Below are positions 34,313 to 43,994 of a stretch of 64,000 nucleotides of DNA, one piece after another. The notes beneath the pieces were generated by a model, which worked only from the letters and a program-made list of their open reading frames with translations, was not told the origin of the DNA and did no database searches. A program made the position numbers and the translations under genes. How positions within the stretch are numbered: position 1 is the stretch's first letter; every line of letters begins with the position of its first letter. Source of the DNA: Phialocephala subalpina (Eukaryota; Ascomycota; Leotiomycetes; Helotiales; Mollisiaceae); NCBI GenBank assembly GCA_900073065.1, contig FJOG01000011.1:62001-126000 (forward strand), written 5' to 3'.

Positions 34313-34909
34313 TCAATACCTCCTATGACCACCTCTCCTGTCTCTGTACACCTCATATCCGCCGTGTCTGCGATCATCTCGTTCCCATTTCCACTCCCTT
34401 CTCCCACTCCTATCACTACCCCGATCACTCCGTCCGTCCCACCCCTCGCTCCTACTCCTCAATCTCGGTCCCAATGCCGGTCTTGTTCTCGGTCTCCTCT
34501 CTGCACTCCCACTTCTTCTATGCCCATGTCCATAAACCCAATCTCTCTCCACACTCCCACTCCTCCTCTGTCCATAAACCTCCTCACCAACATTATCCTT
34601 CACCTCATCCCACCTCTTCCTCCCCTTCCGTCCCTCCTCTTTCAACTTCTTTTTCCCCTTCCCACCCAAGATCTCTGCCTCGGCTTTTATTCGAGGATAG
34701 CATGCTATACCTGCCAGCAGAGCTAGGATGCCGGCTTTCATGGCTAGGTCTTTGGTGTTGAAGTGTGGGTGCTTTTTTTCAATTTCTTTGCGGGCGGCGC
34801 GGTGGTCGGGGTGAGAGGGTTGGAGGAGGGCGAGGGGCGAAGGTGGGAGTTCTTTGAGCATTTTGAGGGGAAGTAATGTTGTGCTGTTTGCTAGTAGTGG
34901 TGAACTCAA
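34313..34909 (-). CDS. Small basic protein with one hydrophobic segment, unknown function
   Basis: Single open frame of 198 residues (an alternative start at 34861 gives 182). After MLKELPPSPLALLQPSHPDH and an Arg/Lys/Glu-rich stretch comes one hydrophobic segment, AMKAGILALLAGIACYP (about residues 55-71). The rest is strongly basic, with RRSGSVERDW/RRSGSAERRP repeats and many Arg/Asp/Gly pairs. It may be a small membrane-anchored or RNA-associated protein, but no family is recognised. Opposite-strand frames here are Ser/Pro/Thr-rich shadows of this arginine-rich coding. Confidence 0.5.
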   Translation of the reverse strand: MSSPLLANSTTLLPLKMLKELPPSPLALLQPSHPDHRAARKEIEKKHPHFNTKDLAMKAGILALLAGIACYPRIKAEAEILGGKGKKKLKEEGRKGRKRWDEVKDNVGEEVYGQRRSGSVERDWVYGHGHRRSGSAERRPRTRPALGPRLRSRSEGWDGRSDRGSDRSGRREWKWERDDRRHGGYEVYRDRRGGHRRY

Positions 34910-35597
34910 TCAAGATAAAGAGGTTGGGACATCCGACGAGCCGAATATCCAGAATGAGGTTGAGGATTGAAGTAGAAAATTGAGCAGATTCCTGAGATTG
35001 AAACGGAATTATAGGAGGCAAACTGGAGGCAAAGATATCTAATTTGAGACTGCAAAAGAGGAGAGAGGAAAGCGGAGATCATAAGCAATGATATAATGCA
35101 TAAAAACACCATATAATAAACCTATTATCATGATATCAATTTCATATCAGCCACATCCCAATGTCCTTCTACCACATCCACAATTAAATTCTACGGGCAA
35201 ACCATACAAACCCAGCATCAGCTGTATAACAGCCACTCGACTACTCACAACCACATGCAAACAAGAAGCCGCACGCATCGCATGACAGATAGTGGAACGC
35301 ACCCCTCCTTTGGACCCTTTCAGGGTCTCGATCGACAGCCAAGAAGCGAGTGAGACCCTGGAAATATGCAGGTTGATGTCAGTGACGAGTAAAGGGTCTT
35401 GAAGTGCCGTGAAATGTGCATCTTATGCGGGATAATTGAGTGCGGCCGAAACCTGTTTTTCGGGATGAGATGCATACAGTCCGCTCAATGTCGGTGAATC
35501 GCTGATATCGTGAAATGTATTGTACGAACCCTGCGAAGATTGAGCGAGATGGATATTGAGAAAGCAGCGCATGCATCAAACTCATGAACTCCATCGC
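34910..35597. other. Intergenic stretch, no gene recognised
   Basis: 688 bp upstream of the small basic protein gene and downstream of the RAM2 stop. No coding signal is seen. Confidence 0.45.
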
Positions 35598-36664
35598 TCA
35601 ATGCCCAAATAACTTTGCCCCTACAACAAACTGACCTTCAATTCCCCCTAAGCCCCCCCCATCACTCTTCAACAGCGCTCTTCTCCAGTCCCAATAATTC
35701 TTCCTAATCCGATCATACTTATCCCCAAGCAACCTCAACGCCCTATCCGCCTTCTCCCTCTCCCCCTTCTCCGCCCACGCATCAGCCAGAAAATCCAATG
35801 CATGACTACTCTTCACATCCTCCTCCCCTTCTCCTTCTTTCTCAGGAATCTTAACAAACTCCCCCGCAAAACACTCTAAGCTCACTAACTTCCTTCCACC
35901 CTTCTTCAGTACCCCCCTGAGATAATTCCACGGACTCTGATTCTGCGGCGCCTCAAAACAAGCCGCTTTGCTGAACTCGATCTCTCGATCTAGTATCTCG
36001 TCCGGGATACCCCCATCAAACTCCGTAGCTTTCGACCCTTCCGTGCAGTACCTCGGATTCGAAAATACGACGAAGAAGCGATGAGCCCAAGCAGAGTTGT
36101 TCCTAACATCCTCCCTCAACAACCTCTCACAATCCTCAATCTCTCCTTTCTGCCACAGATCCAGTTTGCGGACTAACCACTGCCTATAACTCCAGACATG
36201 ATAATTCTTCGCATCCTCATCGAACATCTCTTTCATGAACGCTACCTCGCTCTTCCCTAACTCTCTCAACTTCCCCTCATCAGAACCAACATCTTGAACC
36301 AGATGTTCGACGAGAATTTGTCTATGATGCCAAATCTGATAATTCTTCTGATTATCGAGCGCAACGTTGTTGACCCATTCCAGTTCCGCGGGAATAGACG
36401 AGTTGAGCGCGAGGAGGGTTTGAGATCTGTAGAGCCAGACGGTGTAGTGTGCTGCGTTCATGGAGATGATATGTTCTGTTAACTCCAGTACTCGTGGAGA
36501 ATGTTCTTTTGCTGCCATAATTGCCCTTAAATAACCCATTGCTTTACCCCACCATACACATTAGCAGAATTCTTCTGATGGGGAGGAGAAGAGGAGGGGA
36601 AGTGAAGAAAGGGGAGATACCTTCAGCATACTCCTCACTATAACTAATCTGCGCCAACGCCCCC
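35598..36664 (-). CDS. RAM2: Protein farnesyltransferase / geranylgeranyltransferase I alpha subunit, 5' end in gap
   Basis: Visible exons are complement of 36664..36621 (open at the gap) and 36541..35598. The 79-bp intron (GTATCT ... TGCTAATG ... TAAAG) joins AQISYSEEYAE to AMGYLRAIMAAKE. Five PPTA repeats are readable: HYTVWLYRSQTL, NYQIWHHRQILV, NYHVWSYRQWLV, NNSAWAHRFFVV and NQSPWNYLRGVL, each with the W-x2-R/L core. This subunit pairs with Ram1 or Cdc43 to attach farnesyl or geranylgeranyl to CAAX proteins such as Ras and mating pheromone. Roughly the first 40-70 residues lie in the run of N bases. Family call is firm. Confidence 0.92.
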
Positions 36665-37240
36665 NNNNNNNNNNNNNNNNNNNNNNNNNNNNNNNNNNNN
36701 NNNNNNNNNNNNNNNNNNNNNNNNNNNNNNNNNNNNNNNNNNNNNNNNNNNNNNNNNNNNNNNNNNNNNNNNNNNNNNNNNNNNNNNNNNNNNNNNNNNN
36801 NNNNNNNNNNNNNNNNNNNNNNNNNNNNNNNNNNNNNNNNNNNNNNNNNNNNNNNNNNNNNNNNNNNNNNNNNNNNNNNNNNNNNNNNNNNNNNNNNNNN
36901 NNNNNNNNNNNNNNNNNNNNNNNNNNNNNNNNNNNNNNNNNNNNNNNNNNNNNNNNNNNNNNNNNNNNNNNNNNNNNNNNNNNNNNNNNNNNNNNNNNNN
37001 NNNNNNNNNNNNNNNNNNNNNNNNNNNNNNNNNNNNNNNNNNNNNNNNNNNNNNNNNNNNNNNNNNNNNNNNNNNNNNNNNNNNNNNNNNNNNNNNNNNN
37101 NNNNNNNNNNNNNNNNNNNNNNNNNNNNNNNNNNNNNNNNNNNNNNNNNNNNNNNNNNNNNNNNNNNNNNNNNNNNNNNNNNNNNNNNNNNNNNNNNNNN
37201 NNNNNNNNNNNNNNNNNNNNNNNNNNNNNNNNNNNNNNNN
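36665..37240. other. Assembly gap (576 N)
   Basis: Run of N bases. It hides the 5' end of RAM2 and the 3' end of the gene at 37241..37782. The N count may not equal the true distance. Confidence 0.99.
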
Positions 37241-37782
37241 TCTACCCCTAACCCTTTCCCCTCCAACAATTCCCTCTTCTCCCTAAACCGTTCACTCTTT
37301 CCAAGCAATCCCTCAATCTCTCTCTCCCTCCTCAGATAAAGCTTAAACTCCGCCGGCGTATATTTCCCCACCTCAATTCCCCTTGTATCCCTTCCCAAAT
37401 CTTGTGGTTTCGGTAAAGGGATAGGGATCTTCTCGCTTTGAATCGTTTTCCAGAACTCGTTCTGCGTAGCAGCAGGCCAAGATCTCCAGGCCCCCGTTTC
37501 GAGGAATACAGCGTGGGCGTAACACGCCTTTTCGTTCGCTGTCAAATTTTGTATCCCTTTTGAGGCGGCGAGGGTTTGGTAGGGCCGTGATTCTTGGTAG
37601 GCTGCGAGGAGTTCGTCTGCTATTGTGGGGTCTGGTTGTTTGTTGTCAGCTGGGATTTCCGGAAACAGGTAACTCTGGGAGGGAAGAAAACACGGGGAAT
37701 TATCTGGAAGGAGCATACATTCTTTCGGCGGATCAGGTGGTTTGGGTCGGGCTTTGGGCGCCTTTGATCCCTTGGGTGCCAT
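37241..37782 (-). CDS. Hypothetical protein, 3' end lost in gap
   Basis: The frame starts at ATG 37782 and reads MAPKGSKAPKARPKPPDPPKE, then NSPCFLPSQSYLFPEI, NEKACYAHAVFLETGAWRSW and YTPAEFKLYLRREREIEGLL before the gap at codon about 181. The N-terminus is Lys/Pro-rich, the rest helical and charged. No family is recognised. An apparent open frame continuing through the N bases into RAM2 is an artefact: RAM2 has its own N-terminus in this family, and the two parts share nothing. Confidence 0.55.
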
Positions 37783-38019
37783 TGTCAAGTGGTGGGGTCG
37801 AGGGGAAGAAAAGCTCAGCCAAGCTCAGGAATGTGACAGCCGCGCCGAGCCAGCCTCGTTTGGAGAACAATATTAAGGAACTTCAAAGGAATTTAGTTTG
37901 GTTTGGTAAATTGATACAGTAAAGTCCATTGCATTAGGATTATTAGGTAGACAGCTATTTTGTACACTGAAGTGAATTTCGCAGTACCCATTCCTGCTGA
38001 GCTGTTGCCAGCAATATTT

Positions 38020-39684
38020 CTAATCCTCGACTCTCCAAAATTTCCAAGCTTCCCTATCGCCATTATCTCCATGAACCCCGACAAGCTCCTCAACGCCTTC
38101 AATTCCATCTGCATTCAGGAACTTGTCTTGGTCGATTTCTTCACCTCCCATATCATCCTCCATACCATTCTTGAGGACAGCAGGCCAGAGTACACCGATA
38201 CCATCGCAACCTAAAGTTGTTTCAAACTTTCCATAACCCTCTTCATCCAGTGTATTTTCCAGGCGCTTCATCTTCTCTGGCGAGACATCTGGTTTGAGAA
38301 GTGTGATTGCGCAGCCTCCACCACCAGCGCCTGTGAGTTTCGTCCAGCCAATACCCTCATGGTCGACCAGTTCTCGTATCCGTTCCAGTCTTGGATGCGA
38401 CACGCCCAATGCGACTAACAATCCATGATTTATCGTCATCAACTTTCCCAACTCTTCAATGCTTGATGGATCTTCAGGATCGAAGTCGTCGTTCCCAATA
38501 AGTTCTGTCGCTCCTTCTGACACCTTGTCCATCGCATGCAATATTGACTCTGTGATCAGCGGGTGTTGCTTCTTCAATGCCCCCACCTTAGCCACCTCAG
38601 CTGATGTAGACCTGGCCTGTTTCGTGTCCACGACAAGTAGTGGAAGCTCTGGAAAATGCCACAGTGGTTTCACTTTGGGAGGCTTGCTGTAGTCCGTCCT
38701 CTGGAAAATAACGCCCTTCCCTTGTGAAGAAACTGTGTTATCAACCCCTGATGGATTCCCGTGTATGCACATCTCCCCCACGAAAGCCCATCGATTGATT
38801 CTTTCAATCTGAACTCGAGACTCTTCCGCAGGCTGGTCGGGGTGAGGTCCAGCAAGTGTGCGAATCTGCAGTAAAAGTGCGCCTGCAACACAGACAGAAA
38901 TCGAGGCGCTGCTACCTAATCCGGAACCAATTGGTATTGTTGAGCGAAGAGTATATAAAGAACCCGGAAAGGCGGGCGACCCAAGAGATAAAAGAAGGTA
39001 CAAGAAGCAAGAAGCAGTATTCCGATGGACTTTCCGAATCTCGTCCGACTCATTTGGAGACACATCCTCGAGGTGTGGTTTCATGGCTGCAACCAGCTCT
39101 GGGTCGAGAGCTGTAACCAGATCATAGTAGTACTTCTTCTTCCCCGTCGCAGAGAATGTACTCCATGGCAGATCATCTATATTCCATGTGTGCGAAAGGT
39201 TGATGTCGGGAAATCGAAGGGAGATTGTTCGTTTCGATTTAGAGAGTGCTGTGACTAGGAGATAGGAACGAAGAGAGATGGATGCAGCGATGGCGGCCTA
39301 AAGACTGTTAGCTTTTGTCGCAGAACCATGATCTTGATGATGCACCTTGCCGTGTACCACGGAATGCTCGCCGAAGACAATGACCTTGCCCGGAGCGGAG
39401 ACCATGAAGGTAGGCATCATCGGGGTCGACTGCTTCCTATCATACTTGCTCCTCTGCGTCTTCCTCTTTCCATTGATATCTGTGTGCGCCATGGTCTCGG
39501 CGACCTCCGAGACTTCGTGGGAACCGTTCATACGGGGAGGCAGGTCGAGAGAAGGAGAGGGGGAAGGACTGGTATCGGACGGGGTTTCGACGGCCAGAGA
39601 TGTTGTACTTGAACTCGATCGCGAATGACTCTTTGTCTTGAGGGGTTTTCCGCCGAAAGACCTCCTGCTTTGATGGCTGGTCAT
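38020..39684 (-). CDS. ERG12: Mevalonate kinase
   Basis: Two exons, complement 39684..39346 and 39297..38020, 538 residues; the 48-bp intron carries GCTAACAG and keeps phase. All GHMP-kinase motifs are present: SAPGKVIVFGEHSVVHGK (about 96-113), IPIGSGLGSSASISV (ATP loop), and KLTGAGGGGCAITLL near the C-terminus, plus HGNPSGVDNTVS. The enzyme phosphorylates mevalonate with ATP in the cytosol or peroxisome on the way to FPP, ergosterol and prenyl groups. The first 90 residues are a Ser/Pro/Thr-rich extension not needed for the fold, so a later Met (52, 65, 89 or 94) could be the true start. Feedback inhibition by FPP is family knowledge. Confidence 0.95.
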
Positions 39685-40818
39685 TGCACAATGAGCATTG
39701 TCTGGTGAAGGTGGTGTAGGGAAAATCCAGGAACGAGTGGCAGGGTGGTGGTCAGTCAGCCTTTATTGCAGCACAATGAAATCAACATGGTAATCTCCTT
39801 GATCTCCAGGTCCAAGGTTCTTACCTGATTGGGCAATGGTTTGGGGACCCCAGTCAGGAACGCCTGACTAACGCCTCAAGATGCAGGTGCCCGTCGGATG
39901 ACGACCAATAAATATTTTGCTATTTTCAAGCTCGTGTCACATTTGTATGCTTTGAAAATTCGGAGGAGAAGTCGCGTCTTGACATTGTTTAGGACAGTCA
40001 CTGTCTATCGTGAATCACAAAACAGGAGTGGGCTGTTCGTGGCTTTTCTCCGGCCTGCCGAAAACCCGTCAGATGAAAAAACATCATTGGACTTGAACAT
40101 GCCAATAGCACATCGTCGACAGGTCCTTGAAGCGTAAGTGGTTGATGGACCGATACAACGTCGATCCCCCCAGAGAATCTCAGCCACCAAGATGGAACCT
40201 TACGTACCAGTCGCAGCAATTTCGTGCCAATCAGAAGTGTACTTCTTCTGTTGCCTGATGTCTCAGCGATGATTTTCAGCGTCATCAAGTTCTCGAAGGA
40301 AAGCATGTATTCGTTATAACTTGGGACATTTCGCATACACTATAGAGAAAAGCATCAGAATTGGAAACTTCCGTCTAAATGCCGAAATTCAACTTTGTAA
40401 AACATTAAGCTGAGATCCTGGGTCTTGCTGCAAAGACCGAAAAGATCTGATATTTTGCACTAGAATTTTTGAAGAGCTGCAAAGTCAAACTGGCAGTTAT
40501 TATTATCGTCGAGGGGAGCAATAGCAACTGAGGACCGAGTGCTGATTACACTGATCCATCTCCCTGAGTCTAAGGCCAAGCTGGTTACGCTGATAGGGCA
40601 AGACTTGGAAGTAATCACTGGGCTGTAAACCCCTTTGGAACTTAGCTGTTTGGCTGCAGCTATGCCAATTGATCCATCATCAAGGTAGTATGAGATGAGA
40701 TGGCCATGTATGAGCGGAGATAATCTTAGCATTGTCATCTGCAAGAGTGTAAGTGTACACAAACAAAAGCCACCCGCGTTAAAGTCTTCTCCTCAAGACC
40801 ATCTTCAATGCCATACCC
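39685..40818. other. 1.1-kb intergenic region, no gene recognised
   Basis: Upstream of ERG12 and downstream of the ABM-like gene stop. Frames of about 100 codons exist on the minus strand (40460..40762 and 39998..40336), without recognisable motifs. Confidence 0.45.
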
Positions 40819-41638
40819 CTACACCTCCAAAATCCTTAGATGCCTAACCTCAAATCCCTCCACAAATCCCACAATCTCCCTATACTTCGTAAACCCCTCC
40901 GTCTTCGCAAATTCCATATGATGGCCCACACTCTCGAAGCCAGAAAACAACACCCATTCCTCCTTGTCCTCGCTCTCCTCTATTCTCCAGCCTCTAAAAT
41001 TTCGAAGTCAGTACATCTTTTTCACATCTGGTCTGAGATTGGAGTAGCATGAACCACAAGCAAGGAGGGGACAGTATCCGTGAGCTATTAATTTACGACT
41101 ACAGAACACGAAAACAGCCAGGAAGAGAGGATATAGCACCCGCGGGAGAAACTTACCCAACAACCTGGAACGGCTTCGTAAACTTCTCCAACAACCCCTT
41201 CACCTCCCCAAACTTCCTCTCAAAGCCCTCTCTCTTGTCTTTCGGCACAAAATGCCTATTACAAGAAATAGTTGGCGCTGTAAAAACACTCCTCTCCTCT
41301 CCCTTCTCAAAAACATCGACATCAAGATGATACATCTGCATCTTCTTTCCCGGGTCCTCGTGTTCCGTCAAGATATCATCTTTAAACATCTCTAGTAATT
41401 CCTGATTTTCCTTTGAAGGAAGGAATTTCCCATGTGCTTCGGGGGAATCCCATCTCCCGATGATGTAGATGATTGATGGGTCTTCGACTTGTTGGGAGAA
41501 ACGGAAAGGGAATTTGGAGGCTGTTTCTAAGACTGTCTTGGCCTTCTTAAGCTTCTCGATGAGGCCGGAGGGAAGGGTTGGGGATTCTTTGGTAAGGGAA
41601 TGGGTGAGAGGGAGGATTGCGAATTCTGTGACTGGCAT
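40819..41638 (-). CDS. Antibiotic-biosynthesis-monooxygenase-like (dimeric alpha/beta barrel) protein
   Basis: Two exons, complement 41638..41157 and 40993..40819, 218 residues. The 163-bp intron (GTAAGT ... GTACTGACTT ... TTTAG) is long for this window, but the second exon continues coherently: GWRIEESEDKEEWVLFSGF, HHMEFAKTEGFTKYREI and the stop after RHLRILEV. Two ferredoxin-like halves are visible: residues about 1-95 (VTEFAILPLTHSL, IIYIIGRWDSPEAHGKF) and about 160-215 (WVLFSGFESVGHHMEF). Such fungal proteins are usually annotated as ABM- or stress-responsive barrel proteins. No catalytic residue set can be assigned, so enzymatic activity is unproven. Confidence 0.72.
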
Positions 41639-42104
41639 TTTGAGACTTGGCAAATTGAAATAAAAAATGCCGGACAAGAAAAGAGAAAAGGTATTTAAGA
41701 AATGGGGGACGATCTGAATCTGATATAGGATGCTACACTCGTAACCCACGTGAAGCGCGAGGCACCTCAGCTTACGTACGGAATCGGGTCATCCCGGTAC
41801 CTACACTGCATAGCACCTCGATGGAGGAATCCGTTACTAGAACCGGAAGCCCATCAATCTGAAAGAAAGTTTCAACTCGGAATGTCCTCGTGTAACTCTC
41901 CTTCTCTCCTAGTAGAATCGCACGTCTCGTATCGCAAAAAGGTGTGGTTTTGGTTCGGAAGGCTCATCAATTTTGCTTGGCTATGTCGTTAACAGCTTCG
42001 CACTCCCATTCAAATGTGCCATTGTGCCAAACGCCCTTGCAAATGAAGTCGATGCATAACCGTCCATACCCTTACGCAACATCAGACCAGAGATCTCCAT
42101 CCAT

Positions 42105-42687
42105 TTATTGTGCTGTTCGCTTGCCCTTGGCGTTCTTCTTTGGGGTGTCGGCGATGGTAAGGTCTGTGTGAGGACATGTTAGTGCGGCTCTTGAAAAGAC
42201 GTTGCAAGATCCAATTGCGAATCCCTCTCTTGCCAGGTCATTGAACCGTAATTTGAGATGTCGGTGCTTTGAATTGAAGCTCTTCGGAGTACGTACTTGG
42301 TGGCAGCGATTGCTTCAACTTCTCGGCCTTCTCGGCATCCTTCAAGACGAGAGTGTAGAGGTGTCTTTGGCATCGGACCTTGAACTTGATCTGGGAAGAC
42401 TTCTTGGTTCTCTTTATGCGAGCAGCTGTATCTCCATCAGTCTTCATTCTCTCCAATCCCCATTTCTCCCAGTATTCCCTCTTCCCCAACCATCCGCATA
42501 TAAAATCGCATCGAGAAATCGAATAGCTTGGGAATAATATAAACGTACAGGAAGCATCCTTGCGTCTGCAAATCTCAATGAACTATTCCACCCATTAGCA
42601 TTCATTCCCTCCTGTTTCAATTCCAGCGCGCGGAGCACATTCAACGGGAAGACATACGTTCTTGATATCGGAGATTTCGCGAGGCAT
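42105..42687 (-). CDS. RPL38: 60S ribosomal protein eL38
   Basis: Four short exons, complement of 42687..42658, 42582..42549, 42425..42297 and 42163..42105, give 83 residues. Because no exon exceeds 129 nt it is easily missed by open-frame searches. The protein starts [20 protein letters not shown], continues [39 protein letters not shown] and ends [13 protein letters not shown], matching eL38 along its whole length. The three introns (75, 123 and 133 bp) start GTATGT or GTACGT and keep phase. It belongs to the cytosolic large ribosomal subunit. Its start is divergent from the Ish1-like gene at 43073. Confidence 0.96.
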
Positions 42688-43072
42688 TTCGGCGGTATTT
42701 TTGCTTCGAATTTGGGGAATTGAAGTTGTTCTTTCGCAGCGTCAAAAAAAGGAAGCCGTTGATGTCGAAATTCCTTTGTGTGGTGCTGACTAACGATTCG
42801 GTTGTTCCCGATAAGAAGGGAAGCTAGCGGATAAGCGTTTGAGGCGCAGGCTACTGTGGCTAGTACGCGCGTCTGGGGAAGGATGGAGAGGTGTTCTCTA
42901 GGCAATACATGAATACTTGAAGCAAAGCATTTCCAGCAAAAGGCGACTTTGAACTACTACTCTATTCAATTTCTAGTTCATTGGCTTTACTTGAAACTTT
43001 CAAACGTCGAGATTCTGACCAGCTACTCACATACCCCGCCTTACGCCACCTCCTTTCCCCTCGTCTAGCACT
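42688..43072. promoter_or_regulatory. Divergent promoter region, RPL38 / Ish1-like gene
   Basis: 385 bp lie between the two start codons, so the ribosomal-protein promoter must be within it or overlap the neighbour. No motif was assigned by eye. Confidence 0.5.
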
Positions 43073-43645
43073 ATGCCGACTCCTCTTGACAGAGCCTTGA
43101 ACTCGAAAGTAAGTCATGAACATATCAACGAATCTTCCAAGAAACTAAGACAACGTCAGAATACCTTTCTCGGTACGATCAATCTGCTCCAGAAAAAGTG
43201 TGTAAGCTGTAATGTAACTAACCCGCTGCCATAGCATTTACCGGAATCGTCACGGCAGTCGCAGCATGGTCAATATGGGGCCAGGACATGTTTCCCAAGG
43301 AGAATGATCCAAGTGGAGGTATCAATTTTGCTTCATTTGAATGTCCGTTAACTAACGGGAGACCAGAGCCGGAGACTTGGACACGTGAGGAGCTGCGAAG
43401 ATGGCTGGCAGCGGTAAGTTTGAGTCTCTTAGAAATTTCGAAATCAGTCTGTCATATAGTGAGGGAATAATTGTCCCATTGGAAGAGGGACTTTGATGTT
43501 CAAGCGCCTCAAAAGATTCTTCAATTGTGTCACGAAAGTTCATAGGCTAATAGTGTCTCAGAGAAACCTATATCCAAATTCGAAGGATACTAAGGAAGAA
43601 TTGTTGGAACGAGTCAAGGCAAATTTGCAAACACGAAGAGCTTGA
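43073..43645 (+). CDS. Small single-pass membrane protein with Ish1/SAP-like motif
   Basis: Five exons, 43073..43108, 43160..43172 (13-nt microexon), 43235..43318, 43367..43413 and 43562..43645, 87 residues. All introns are GT-AG with clear branch sites and every phase fits. The protein starts MPTPLDRALNSKNTFL, has one hydrophobic segment (FTGIVTAVAAWSIWG), then DMFPKENDPSGEPETW and TREELRRWLAARNLYPNS with KEELLERVKAN. The last part resembles the Ish1/Msc1 helix-extended-loop-helix unit seen in stress-linked fungal membrane proteins. A mitochondrial or nuclear-envelope membrane location is possible; function is unknown. The microexon makes automated annotation error-prone. Confidence 0.8.
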
Positions 43646-43994
43646 AAAGGGGTCAAATATTAATGTCTGATTGCATCGCTTTTCTAATTCCATTATGTTT
43701 GATTTTGGTGCCTAAATCTCGATTGTTGAAAACGAGTTCAGGACTTTTGACGACTTGTATTTTCCCTGAAAGAATCAGAGATTCTGGAAAACGCCGCAGA
43801 AAATTCCAGAAATGAAAACCTAGAATATGGAAGCGAAGCGTGAAAGCTAGGACGAAAGCAAACTGATATCCCGCAAGAATTCATCCCAGCCCCCTTGTTT
43901 CCCCATCCCTCCGCATATCCCGTCGCCTTTTGTGAATATTAGTATTTTGGACAAAGGAAACTCGTTATGATATGTCGCGAACAGAAGTCAACGA
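43646..43994. other. Convergent intergenic stretch
   Basis: 349 bp between converging stop codons. No gene is seen. Confidence 0.5.

Noticed and set aside
34196..34761. Pro/Ser/Thr-rich plus-strand frames
   Set aside because: Complement of the Arg/Gly-rich coding at 34313..34909; no signal peptide or domain.
36544..37788. One long protein across the N run joined to AQISYSEEYAE
   Set aside because: The left part is the RAM2 N-terminal exon and the right part an unrelated protein; the N bases are translated as X, so the open frame has no meaning.
40460..40762. 100-codon minus-strand frame with a propeller-like look (YYLDDGSIGIA, GRWISVISTRSS)
   Set aside because: Too short and isolated; no signal peptide, no splice continuation and no complete repeat unit could be found.
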